From: JAGOJE01 sp964553715
GTDB taxonomy: Bacteria; Pseudomonadota; Alphaproteobacteria; Rickettsiales; Rickettsiaceae
Reading direction: 5' to 3'
NCBI GenBank assembly: GCA_964553715.1
Contig: CAZKKY010000004.1
Location: 11,536-75,535, forward strand
DNA length: 64,000 nucleotides
The notes below the pieces were generated by a model. The model was not told the origin of the DNA and did not search any database. It saw only the letters and a list, made by a program, of their open reading frames with translations. The position numbers and the translations under genes were made by a program. Positions 17,302 to 28,200 of this stretch are shown one piece after another. Within the stretch, counting starts at the first letter, position 1, and every line of letters begins with the position of its first letter.

Positions 17302-18519
17302 ATGAAATTACGCCCTGTACGTGGAATGAAAGATTTACTCCCAAAGGATTTTTTGATTCATGATCATATTATTTCTATGGCAAAAAAGCGTGCTGAGCTT
17401 TATGGTTTTAAGGCAATGAATGTTCCTATCTTAGAATATACAGAGGTTTTTACTAGGACACTCGGTTCATCTTCTGATGTTGTAAGTAAAGAAATCTATA
17501 GCTTCTTTGACAAAAGCGATGATACTATTGCTCTGCGCCCTGAATTTACTGCTGGAGTTATGCGAAGTTTTATTTCATCCGGGTTATTTCATGAAGTGCC
17601 TTTGAAATTTTTTTCTCATGGTCCCTTATTTCGTTATGATAGGCCTCAAGCAGGACGTCAGAGACAGTTTCACCAACTAAATTATGAGGCGATAGGAGCA
17701 GATGGTGTATATGCGGACGCTGAAGTAATAAGCCTTGCCCAAGATACAATTCATGACTTTGGATTTTCTGATGATGTGATTTTAGAACTCAATTCATTAG
17801 GTTCTAGTATTTCAAGGGAAAGATATCAGCAAAGTCTTGTAGATTATTTTTCAAAATATTTTGATTCCTTATCTAATGACAGCAAACGCAGACTTGAAAA
17901 AAAACCAATGAGAATTCTGGACTCTAAGGACGAAGAAGATAAGAAAATTGTTTCTGGTGCGCCTGTTATTTCTGATAGTTATATTCCTGAAGATAGAAAA
18001 TATTTTGATGATTTACAGAATCTACTTAATATTATGAATATAAAATATACAATCAACCCAAAACTGGTTAGAGGTCTTGATTACTATTGTCATACAGCTT
18101 TTGAATTTACAACAAATAAATTAGGGGCTCAGTCTGCAATTGGTGGAGGCGGAAGATATGATGGCCTATGTAAACTTATGGGCGGTCCTGATATGCCTGC
18201 TGTTGGTTTTGCTTTAGGCATTGAACGTATTGCTTTAATGAAAGAATTCTCAGTAGAAAGTGCAAGACCTTTTGTTCTCATCCCCATAGGAGATGAGAAT
18301 ATAGAACATGCTATCAAAATTGCTAGTATGTTACGTTCAAAGTCTATCTATACTCTTCTTGAGTATCGTGGTAAAATATCAAAAAGAATGCAAAATGCAG
18401 ATAAAGCAAATGCAAAAAAAGTAATTTTTATAGGTAGTGATGAAGTTGCAAGTGGCATGTTTAAAACTAAAGATATGGACAATGGCACAGAATCATATTT
18501 AAGGATTGAAGAGCTTTAG
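17302..18519 (+). CDS. hisS: Histidyl-tRNA synthetase
   Basis: A class II aminoacyl-tRNA synthetase charging tRNA-His; 405 residues. The N-terminal PVRGMKDLLP, motif 2 region (LFRYDRPQAGRQRQFHQLNYE), the histidine-binding RGLDYYCHTAFEF and motif 3 AVGFALGIERI are all present, followed by an anticodon-binding domain of ~95 residues. It begins immediately after the AGCS stop with no spacer, which implies translational coupling. Confidence 0.96.
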   Translation: MKLRPVRGMKDLLPKDFLIHDHIISMAKKRAELYGFKAMNVPILEYTEVFTRTLGSSSDVVSKEIYSFFDKSDDTIALRPEFTAGVMRSFISSGLFHEVPLKFFSHGPLFRYDRPQAGRQRQFHQLNYEAIGADGVYADAEVISLAQDTIHDFGFSDDVILELNSLGSSISRERYQQSLVDYFSKYFDSLSNDSKRRLEKKPMRILDSKDEEDKKIVSGAPVISDSYIPEDRKYFDDLQNLLNIMNIKYTINPKLVRGLDYYCHTAFEFTTNKLGAQSAIGGGGRYDGLCKLMGGPDMPAVGFALGIERIALMKEFSVESARPFVLIPIGDENIEHAIKIASMLRSKSIYTLLEYRGKISKRMQNADKANAKKVIFIGSDEVASGMFKTKDMDNGTESYLRIEEL

Positions 18520-18525
18520 AAATAA

Positions 18526-19461
18526 ATGACAAAAATCAAGAGAAATTTGATCTTAACTTTTGTACTTCTAATAACTTGTATTGCATTTTACTTCACTGCA
18601 TTTTATCATGTTATCCCCTCTCCTTCTCCTAAGCATAGGGATGTCTCTATGGAGGCACCGTATAAATCAAAATATCCTAATAATATTTGGCTTATTTCTT
18701 TCGCTGATCATGGTATCCATCAAGCAAATCAAAATTACTTAAATTTTCACTCTATAAATAAGGGGTTTGATTTTATTCTAAGCTATAACAAAAAGCATAT
18801 AGATCAAGAGTATTATAAAAAACATGAAAATATTTTGTATCAAAAAAGAGGGGCTGGTTATTGGCTATGGAAACCCTATTTAATAAGAAAAACTTTAGAT
18901 TTAATGAATGATGGTGATATTTTATTCTATATAGATTCTGGTACTTTAATAAATGATAATGTAGATTTTTTTATAGATAAAATGAATGAAACTAAAAATG
19001 ATATGATACTATTAGAAAATTTTCATATTAATAAATACCTGACTAAAAAAGATTGTTACTTATTAATGGATGTAGATGAGAAATATATTGAATATTATCA
19101 ACTTGATGCTTCCATAGTTATTATTCGTAAATCTGCTCATTCCATATCATTTATAGATAAATGGCTTGCTTACTGCGAAAATGAACAACTTATTACAGAT
19201 TCTAGGAGTGAGCAAGAATTTGAAGGATTTATTGACCACCGCCATGACCAATCTATTCTAACTTTATTATATTATAAATATCCCAATAATATATTATTAC
19301 TTGATAAAAAAGATCCTGAAATTGAATCTAAATTTTCTCAACATAGGCGCAGAGATTTTAGCTATTCTTTAGGAGGTAAAGTACTGAATATACTTTTTAT
19401 TAAAAAAAATTATAATCAACGATATGGAAAAAGCTTTTTAAAAGATAGTGATAGGAATTAA
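18526..19461 (+). CDS. Membrane-anchored putative glycosyltransferase-like protein
   Basis: 311 residues. Residues ~7-27 are a hydrophobic segment (LILTFVLLITCIAFYFTAF) that looks like an uncleaved N-terminal anchor. The rest is soluble. It contains RGAGYWLWKPYLI, then DILFYIDSG, a DxD-like element after a hydrophobic strand, and later HRHDQSILTLLYY, the order seen in uncharacterised GT-A-fold glycosyltransferases. It could modify surface glycans, but donor and acceptor are unknown. It starts 6 nt after hisS and ends the operon, facing the convergent rvh cluster. Confidence 0.5.
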   Translation: MTKIKRNLILTFVLLITCIAFYFTAFYHVIPSPSPKHRDVSMEAPYKSKYPNNIWLISFADHGIHQANQNYLNFHSINKGFDFILSYNKKHIDQEYYKKHENILYQKRGAGYWLWKPYLIRKTLDLMNDGDILFYIDSGTLINDNVDFFIDKMNETKNDMILLENFHINKYLTKKDCYLLMDVDEKYIEYYQLDASIVIIRKSAHSISFIDKWLAYCENEQLITDSRSEQEFEGFIDHRHDQSILTLLYYKYPNNILLLDKKDPEIESKFSQHRRRDFSYSLGGKVLNILFIKKNYNQRYGKSFLKDSDRN

Positions 19462-19489
19462 AAATACACTATTCTGATCCTATACTATC
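19444..19489. terminator. Imperfect hairpin between convergent operons
   Basis: GATAGTGATAGGA (19444-19456) and TCCTATACTATC (19478-19489) pair with one bulged base across a ~21-nt loop. The hairpin overlaps the end of the glycosyltransferase-like gene and precedes the end of the rvh cluster on the other strand. No proper U-run follows on either strand, so this is a weak candidate. Confidence 0.25.
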
Positions 19490-19517
19490 TAAAAAAAGGC
19501 TAACATCTGATTATATA

Positions 19518-22500
19518 TTATTTCTCTTCCTCATCTTTTTTTGCTTTTTTAGCATCTTCTTTTGCCTGTAATTCTCTAGCTAAATTAATCAGTCTTTGTT
19601 TTTCTCTAGCTGCTTCAAGAATCCTTTCTTTTTCCTCGTTTGCTTTTTTTTCTGCTCTTTCTCTATCCTTTTTAAGTTCTTCTTCATAATCCTCTTGATC
19701 CTTTTTATCTTTTTTCTTACGTTTTAATTTTTCTTCCTTAGAAATAGGCTCTTGATAATCTGCAATAATATTTTTTGTTTCTGTGAGAGCTTCATTGAAA
19801 GTTTTACGGAAGTCATCAAAATTATCTTTTGCCTCTTTTTCTAACTTATCGCTAAATCCTTCTCCGCCTACCATATCTATAAACTCTTTAGCATCAGTTT
19901 TTATATTTTCTGTTTTTTCGCGCATCTTATTAAGAGTTTTATGTTTTGCGATAGATGCTGTGTCTTTTACATCTTCTTTGATATTATTTGCTAGTTTTTT
20001 TGCTCCTTTATAAAGCTTACCTGGAGCACTCGTAGAAACAGCCTCATGGAATGCCTCTACTTGTTTCTTAGCTTTTGCACGTTCTTTATTGAGCGCATCG
20101 TCTAAAACTTGCTCTGCATAATAAGCTTTCTCTTTTCTTGCATTCTCTCTTTTGCTTAATTTAGGATCGTCTACATACTGGGTAAAGGTAGTAGATTTAT
20201 GAAGTGTATCAGTTTTCTTACCTCCAAGCATTTCGCGAATCTTTGCGTTATCAATTTTTTTAATCTCTTCTTTTTTACGTTTCTTTCTAAGAGATGCATG
20301 TTTTATATCTGATGCTTTATCTCTAAGATTTTCTACCCTTTCTTCTACACCCTTCTTAACCTTAGAAGCTAGATCTTTCGTTCCCCTATAAAGTTTAGCA
20401 GGAGCGCTCGTAGAAACAGCCTCATGGAATTCCTCTACTTGTTTTTTAGCTTTTGCACGTTCTTTATTGAGCGTATCGTCCAAAACTTGCTCTGCATAAT
20501 AAGCTTTCTCTTTCCTTGCATTCTCTCTTGCACTTAGTTTAGGATCATCTACATACTGTGTAAATGTAGTACGTTTGTTAAACGTGTCTGTTTCCTTACC
20601 TCCTAGCATCTCAGCAAGCTTTGCTTTATCAATTTTAGCAAGCTCTGATGTTTTATGTTTACTTCTAAGAACAGCATTTTTTACATCTGATGCTTTATCT
20701 CTTATGTTTTCAGAAGTTTCAATAGCTATTTGAGATGTCTTGTCTGCTAGTTTTTTCCCTTTAGCATATTGTTTATTTGCAAATTTTGATGCTGGATCTA
20801 TAGCTTTACTGCGAATTTTTTCAGCTAGTTTATTTGAAGCATCCTTACCCCTATTATAATGCTTTGTAGCGAAATCAGATACAGATTTAGTTGTTTTATC
20901 TAGAGACTTCTTCGCTGGATCTATAGCTTTATCTTTGATTTGTTTCCCAACTTTATCGCTTATATCTTTACCTTTTTGTAATTGTTTATTTGCGAATTCC
21001 TTTCCATCTTTCTTAACTTTCTCAGCTAGTTTTTTTGCTCCCTTATATGCTTGTACAGGTGCACTAGTTGAAACTGCTTCATTAAATGCCTCTACTTGCT
21101 TCTTAGCTTTTTCGCGCTCTTGATTAAGTTTGTGATCTAACTCCTGCTCTGCATAATATGCTTTTTCTTTTCTTGCATTCTCTCTTGCGCTAAGCTTCGG
21201 ATCGTCTTTATACTGCGTAAATGTTGTAGGTTTGTTAAGTGCGTCAGTTTTCTTACCACCAAGCATTTCGCGAATCTTTGATTTATCAATTTTTTTAATC
21301 TCTTCTTTTTTACGTTTGTTTCTAAGAGATGCATTTTTGATATCTGATGCTTTGTCTCTAATTCTTTCAGAAGTGTCAACGGCCATCTTAGAAGTTTTTT
21401 GTGCTAGTTCTTTCGCTTTATCATACTTCTTTGTTGCAAGATCAGATACAGACTTAGTTGTTTTATCTATAGATTTTTTCACTGGATCTATCGCTTTACT
21501 GCGAATTTNNNNNNNNNNNNNNNNNNNNNNNNNNNNNNNNNNNNNNNNNNNNNNNNNNNNNNNNNNNNNNNNNNNNNNNNNNNNNNNNNNNNNNNNNNNN
21601 NNNNNNNNCAGATACAGATTTAGTTGTTTTATCTATAGATTTTTTCACTGGATCTATCGCTTTTGCTTTGATTTGCTTACCAACTTTATCGCTTAGATTT
21701 TTACCTTTTTGTAATTGTTTATTTGCAAATTGCTCTCCATCTTTCTTAACTTTATCCATAGTGTTTTTAGCTTTTTTAGAAATAGCATCTAATTTGGCCT
21801 TAGGATCTGGTAAAGATTCTCTAAATTTACGAACTTTTTCACTTGATTTAAGTTTATGTGAACCAATTTTAGCATCAGTATCTTTTGCAATTTCTGATGC
21901 CTTATCTTGACGCGCTTGTTCTCTTGACTTAGGTTCGGTAGAGTTTTTGCTATCTGGACTACTAGCTGAAACAGGAGGAACATTGATAGGTTCTTCAGCT
22001 GGACCTTTAGAAGACTCTTTACTAGTAGGTTCGGTAGAGTTTTTGCTATCTGGACTATTAGCTGAAACAGGAGGAACATTGATAGGTTCTTCAGCTGGAC
22101 CTTTAGAAGATTCTTTACTAGTAGGATCAACACTTTGTGCCTTTGATGAAGTTTCTGGGCTTGGAGTATCTGGACTAGCAGAACTACCATCTAATTTAAT
22201 TTCAGAGTTCTTAGCAGCAAGCGATGCATTTACTAATTCATTTGTATATTCAGGATTACTCATTAATGCTGCTTTAGCATTTGATAAATTCTGGAAGTCA
22301 GCTACAGCATTTGGATTTGAAGTATTTTTATCTGGATGATTTTCAAGAGCCAGTTTTTTATATGCTTTGTTAATTGCTTTTTCTACATCCTCTGGTGTAG
22401 CAGGAGTTTGTTTTTTCGCTAAGTCTTCTACAGCTTTACTGACTATTTTATTAGCAAATTGTTCTACTCCTGGATCTTTAGATATTGCAGGCGGTACAGG

Positions 22501-25293
22501 AGTTTTAGGCGCATTAGTTGAGGAAGAACTGCTCTTATCTCCGCTAGGTGGTGTTGAAGAACTACTATTATCTCCGCTAGGTGGTGTTGCACCAGTTGAA
22601 GGAGGAGGAGCACTATCTGGAATTGCCCCTGTTGTAGGAGGTGCACTAGGTGGAATTGCGCTAGTTTCAGAAGAAGAGTTAGGTGCTAAATTAGTAGGAT
22701 TAGCAACAAAAGCACCTGAACCTGACCCAATATTAGTACTAGCTACATTACTACCACTTAGGCTTGGAATGTTAGGTGGCATATTTTGCATTTTTCCTAA
22801 AGTCTCAGTAACTGCTTTATTAAATGATGATATATTTCGAGCAGCTTTTACAGGCATTCTTATTGCGGCAAATGGTGCTTCTTTAAGATCATCCAGGATA
22901 CCTTTTGTTCCTTCTTGTCCAGCAAGCCCTCCTCCACTCATACCTATAGATGTTAAGCTTCCTACTATTGCAGTGACATAACCTGATAAACCAGATGTCA
23001 TATTTGCTAAACAGAAAAATATTATAGAAGAACTCGCAATACCAAGATAAGAAGAAGGGTCTCCAGACACTATGTTTCCACTACTAGCATTAGGAGCATA
23101 AAATGGAATAGCAAATAATTTGATTGGAGTAAAATGATGTATATAACCCGGTATTGATATACCAATATTTAATGTGATAGGGAACCAATTATCATCCCAG
23201 CAAGATCCTAGTACAGCATTTTGTAGTTGTGCAACTAATATATCATCAATCATAAAGAAAAATAATATAAACACTGTAGGATAAAGTGCAGCATTGAAAA
23301 TTGCGCTTAGCCAGTTTCTAAATAAATGAGCCGTTTTAGAAAATAACAAGAATATCATGAATATAGGTGCTAAAGAAATAAGCACTGAAACCATAATAAA
23401 TGCCATGATATAAGCTATTATAGTTTCTATCATAGTAAATAAATACTTCCATAATCCCACAATAACAAGCAGAGACCAGAAAGTAAGACCAGAATTGAAG
23501 TCTAAAAATTCAATAACTAAATTTGCCCATAAATTTTCATTAAAATATTTATCTAAAATAAAATCTACGAAACCAAACATATTATCGTTACTATTTGTAC
23601 CTATTATTTTATAGATTAAAGCACTCATCCCTTCAGAAAATATTACAAATAGATTGCTATTAAACACAGCCCAACTCTGAGAGCTAAACATAGCAACAAC
23701 TAGTGAAATTTTTATAACTCTATATACTAAATCTGATAATTTTATAGACACTGCCCCAGCTAAGAAAAACAAACTATATAATATTATATATAAATTAAGC
23801 GCGCTATAAGCTATGGCCCTTAATCTTGGAGTAGTACTAAGACTCAAATATAAGTTTCTAGTAACATTGTATACAGCCTTACATATTGGATTCACAACGT
23901 CATTTAGAACAAACTCTGACAAAGCAGTATCACCAGTATAGTTCCCATAATAAATAGTAATATTGCCACTAGGATTATTAGTTGCATTAACTTTTACCCA
24001 TAACATACCTCCGTTGCTTGGGAAAACTTCATCGTTAGCTGCAATACTATATCCATCTCCGGTTGGAGTATTATTAGAAACGATATATTCAACATTTATA
24101 GCACTTTGATCTATTGCTCCTGTAGAACTACCTACCTCTACTTCTAAAAAATATCTGCCTACATGAAGATAATTAAGCCACAGTTCCTGTAACATGGCTG
24201 CAGTAGGCTGAGTAGTTGATGTCCAAGATGACATGAATTGATATGGAAAAATTACAAATCTATTCCCTATTTCCTGGCTAAACATATTACCTATGGACCA
24301 ACTAGTATTAAAATCTAAAACACCAGAATAATTTGCGATAGTTGAAAAAACAGGCTGCCCAGTAACAAAACTAGTAGTAAAAGGCTGATATGTTGGTTTT
24401 ACTATCTGCCCTGCAACAGATATTGTCATACCTCTACCCTCATCGTAATAACAAGCAGAATTCTGCAATCCATCTGTGCCGACCTGGCATGATGGTAAAG
24501 GAGCTAAGTTAAGTTTACCAATAGAGCCAGCAATAAAAGGGCTAGACCCACTCCCTGATGGTAATGGTGAAGAAAGAGTTGATGAAGAGCTACATCTGTA
24601 AGTGCTTGTAGGATATATTGAAGGATTGGCATTTAAGTAAGAACAGAGAGCATTTACAGAGCTATAAAGCACTCTATTATCTACATTAAGCATAGTAGAT
24701 GTATAGATATATATCTGAGATGCAGACTGATTTGGTATGTTATCTATATTAGGATAACCAGGTGTATTAAAGAAGTGACTAGCATTTATTAGGTTAATAT
24801 TAATAATATCACCAGCGTTAACAGCTATGGATTTTCTTCCAGATCCAAAACCAAAATAATTAACATAATCCTGTGCTATTGTTAAAGGATTAGTAGCCTG
24901 CCAAGATCCATTTTGATATGAAACTAAAGAACCAGGACCAGATAATTGTCCTGGATAACTATCAAAATCTGATATCCAGGTACCATTAGTATAATTATAT
25001 TGTTTTATAATCACTTGTGGTCTATTAAAACGCGGATCTATCTTATAAAAAATTCGATATTTCCTAGGTGGACTACTTAATGCTGATGTGTTCCATGCTA
25101 GCTTTAAAGATTTTTTAGAGGTAATATGTGTTCCTGTACTGATCCATTGATTGTTACTATTGGCAAGATCAATTATTTTTTTCCCAGTATTCAAGATAGA
25201 AAAATTTGGAGCAGGGATACATCCAGCAAAGGCGAAATTTGTATTAAATAATAAGAGTAATAAAAGTATTTTTATAACTTTTTTTAAAAACAT
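19518..25293 (-). CDS. virB6: VirB6-like T4SS inner-membrane protein with J-like domain and Lys-rich repeat tail (one gene spanning an assembly gap)
   Basis: This is the fourth VirB6/TrbL paralogue of the rvh system. I start it at the ATG at 25293 (MFLKKVIKILLLLLLF, a signal peptide), 8 nt after GGGGAGG, rather than at the in-frame ATG 6 codons upstream. The order is exported N-terminal region (~450 residues), VirB6 polytopic core (~480-760), Ser/Pro-rich linker, a J-like segment with HPD at 986-988, two copies of a 32-residue repeat, then a long Lys/Glu/Ala-rich coiled-coil tail with at least three copies of a ~125-residue module. A 100-N gap at 21509-21608 breaks the frame. The downstream part can look like a separate gene from a GTG at 21482, but it is open without a stop up to the gap and repeats the same KAIDPVKKSIDKTTKSVS motif found on the other side, so I treat both as one gene of roughly 1,900 or more residues. 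Confidence 0.85.
19900..21508 (-). repeat. Three diverged ~125-residue Lys-rich modules in the VirB6 tail
   Basis: The motif FTQY.DDPKLS.RENARKEK recurs at about 21211, 20554 and 20176, spacings of ~657 and ~378 bp. Each copy continues through AYYAEQ, REKAKKQVE or RAKAKKQVE, and EAVSTSAP. A second module, KAIDP..K..DKTTKSVS, occurs between the first two copies and on both sides of the assembly gap. No nucleotide spacer structure or inserted gene is seen, so this is coding repetition. Confidence 0.8.
21509..21608. other. Assembly gap (100 N) inside VirB6 repeat tail
   Basis: Exactly 100 N, the usual placeholder for a gap of unknown length. By comparison with the parallel module at ~20760-20880, at least about 70-80 bp of coding repeat is missing between the flanks. 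The apparent stop a few codons past the N run is an artefact of the arbitrary length. Confidence 0.95.
21945..22136 (-). repeat. Two tandem 96-bp units (32 residues each)
   Basis: Two near-identical 96-bp copies encode SSKGPAEEPINVPPVSA followed by .SPDSKNSTEP. They form a Pro/Ser/Glu-rich linker between the J-like segment and the Lys-rich tail of the fourth VirB6. Positions are approximate to a few bases. Confidence 0.8.
22246..22404 (-). other. J-domain-like (DnaJ) segment inside the fourth VirB6 tail
   Basis: Residues ~964-1016 of the protein read TPEDVEKAINKAYKKLALEN, then HPD at residues 986-988 and KNTSNPNA, then a second helix FQNLSNAKAALMS. This matches J-domain helix II (KAYKKLAL), the invariant HPD loop that stimulates Hsp70 ATPase, and helix III (the family FxxIxxAYxxLS pattern). 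Helix I is short or degenerate (VSKAVEDLAKKQ upstream). The segment is in frame with both the VirB6 core and the repeat tail. Confidence 0.75.
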
Positions 25294-25294
25294 C

Positions 25295-28200
25295 TTATTT
25301 ACCTCCCCCATCCTTTAAGTCCTCATCTGACTTTTTATTAGAAGAGTCGTTGTTTCCGTTATCATTATTCGTACTTACATTACCAGAAGCAGTAGCCTCG
25401 CTCGCACCACCGTCAGTACTTTTAGTATCAGTATCTGTCTTCACATTGCTGTTACCATCACNNNNNNNNNNNNNNNNNNNNNNNNNNNNNNNNNNNNNNN
25501 NNNNNNNNNNNNNNNNNNNNNNNNNNNNNNNNNNNNNNNNNNNNNNNNNNNNNNNNNNNNNCACTTGTACCACTCGCACTACTACTTGCGCTACTAGTAC
25601 CATCTCCAGTACTACTGCTACTTGCATTAGCATCAACATTGCTGCTACCTGTATCATTCTTGCTACTAGCGCTACCAGAAGCGCTAGCGTCGCTATTACC
25701 ACCGCCAGTACTTTCAGTATTTGTATCTGTCTTCACATTGCTGTTACCATCACCACTTGTACCACTCGCACTACTACTTGCGCTACTAGTACCATCTCCA
25801 GTACTACTGCTATTTGCATTACTACCGACACTGACCGTCCCACCTGTATTTTCACTACTAGCTTTAGTACTTGCGCTAGCCTTAGCATCACCAATAGTTT
25901 TGGTTTCACTAGAAGTGTTAGCACTACTCTTACCACCACCACTAGAAGTACTAGTTTTACTACTAGCACTAGCACTACCATCTCCGCTACTACTCGCACT
26001 CAGGTTACTAGAAGTACTAGTTTTAGTATCGTTAGTACCTGCACCAGTACTACTGGAAGCACCAGCACTGCTACCAGGACCACTAACGGTAACTTGATCA
26101 GAGCTATTAGAACTACTAGAACCACCACTTCTACTACTGCTACTACTGGAACTACTAGAACTACTTGAGCTAGCGCTACTACCTCCCCCGCCACCTCCGT
26201 CAGAACCGCCGCCACCACTACCGGAACCTCCTCCTCCGGATTTCCCTCCAGATCCGGCTTCGCCACCGCCGCCGCCTCCAGATTTTTCTCCAGATCCCTC
26301 TCCTTTTGCTGCTTTACCACCTTTATATACTCCTTCCATAGCCATCCCAAGGCTACGATTAGCAGCTTTTTGTATCATTGGCGCTATTTTATTTAAACGT
26401 GTTACTTTAGCAAAAGATTTCGTCATATTACTAGAAGCTGCCTGAGCACTTGCACCTCCCCCAGAATTTGTAAGTCTAGATGTCAACGAAGATGAAAAAT
26501 CACCATACCCATAAAGACAAAATGCAAGCATACCGAGAGAAAAAATATCTCCTATATTCATTCCTATAAGAGCGTCTCTATAATCCATTCCCCAAGGAGT
26601 AAACCAATACATGCAAAAACTAGGCACGTCTAAGAAAAATAATGGAATGCCTCCTAATGTAGTAAAGGGCAAACCAAATACAACACTACATTTCCAGCAG
26701 ACGCTAAAAGACAGAATATTATCCAGAAAAATTTCGATAAATTGAGTAAGTATTATTATCCCTACTAGTAAAATCATTGGCTCTAATAAAAACCTTACTA
26801 ACGCTTTAATCCAGTTATCAAACAAAGAATATGTTTTTTGAAAAAGCATAAATGTAAGAAAGATTGGAGCAAGGCTTATAAGTACAGCAACTCCTATAAA
26901 AGACATTATGTAAACACATATTGCTCTTAATAAAGATAATACTACCATGATAGTTAGAGTTGTTATTATTATAAAATAAAATACTCCGGCAAAACCAAAA
27001 CTTAGAATAGATAAAATCTGTACAGTAAATATTTTTGTGAAAAATATTTTAGTTAGAAGATCATTTAAAAACATAAATGGATTTATTACTCCCGAAGAAG
27101 TTTCCATACTATAGCCTGCCATATTTGCTATAATCTGATTAGTAAATTGCAAAAGAAAATTAAATACATATTGATTAAAAAATAAATAGGTTTGTCCATT
27201 GATTAACCCTGCAACAAAAGAAATTTTTATTATTCTCATTACTAAATCTTTAGCAGAAATCTGAACCATTCCCATGAGAAACATCATTGCAAAAGTTATG
27301 ATATAGAGGCTAAGCACACCTCTGACATATTGAAAAAAATCAAAGCATTTAGCAGGATCGCTATTGTAGCATGTCATATTGCTAAAAACCTTCTGCCCTG
27401 CTGTCATTACTAAGTGATTCATTTGCACTAAAACTGGTGTTAAAAAATCTCGCGCGAATTGTTCATGCTCTACTGGGCTTAAAACACTAAGTTCATATTG
27501 ACCTATACTCTTTTTATAATCTTCAGAATGATTATTGATCAAGACCCATAAGTTACCTGTATTAGGTGACACTAAAGACGTTATATATTTCCCGTCACTT
27601 TTCTGAAAAGATAATACTTGAGGTGAAGGAAGAGAGGCAGATTCAGGATTATTAACATCAATCGAAGGATCAACTACAAGATATTGCACAGCACCTCTAT
27701 TTGGATAATTTACATCTGTTATGGCAACACCATTAGATCTTGAGCATTTAGTTTGCTGAAGTTGAATCATATATCCACCAGTATTATTACTTGGATTGCC
27801 ATTATTTAAAAGATAATATTGCAAATAGTAACTATATGTTGGAGAGGCTGTATCACTAGTGATACTTAAAATCTGGTTATTATTAGAAACCTCAGCAAAG
27901 CAATATCCGCTAGTACCTGGAGTACATGAGCTAGTAGATGCAGGAGATCCTCTGGAAGATGCACTGGTTGGATTAAGGCTAGTATCAAATCTATACAATA
28001 AAGCTGTCGCAGTATCTGCAGAAAACCAGAACAAACTAGGTGGCGATGCTGGATATGCAAAATGGTTTTGTCTTCTGTCTCGTCCGGGTCTAATGTCTGT
28101 ACGCAGACATGGTGATCCGTTAATTACAGTATTATTCGGATTATTAATACAATATTGATTGCATATATTTAACTCTGGATTACCATTACCATTGCTTGGG

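Noticed and set aside
19518..21482. Independent 654-residue protein starting at GTG 21482
   Set aside because: The frame is open upstream to the N gap and the repeats continue across it; best explained as the C-terminal part of the fourth VirB6.
25350..26168. Plus-strand Thr/Ser- and Leu/Val-rich frames opposite the third VirB6 tail
   Set aside because: They are antisense shadows of the Gly/Ser repeats; no ribosome-binding site, promoter or domain.
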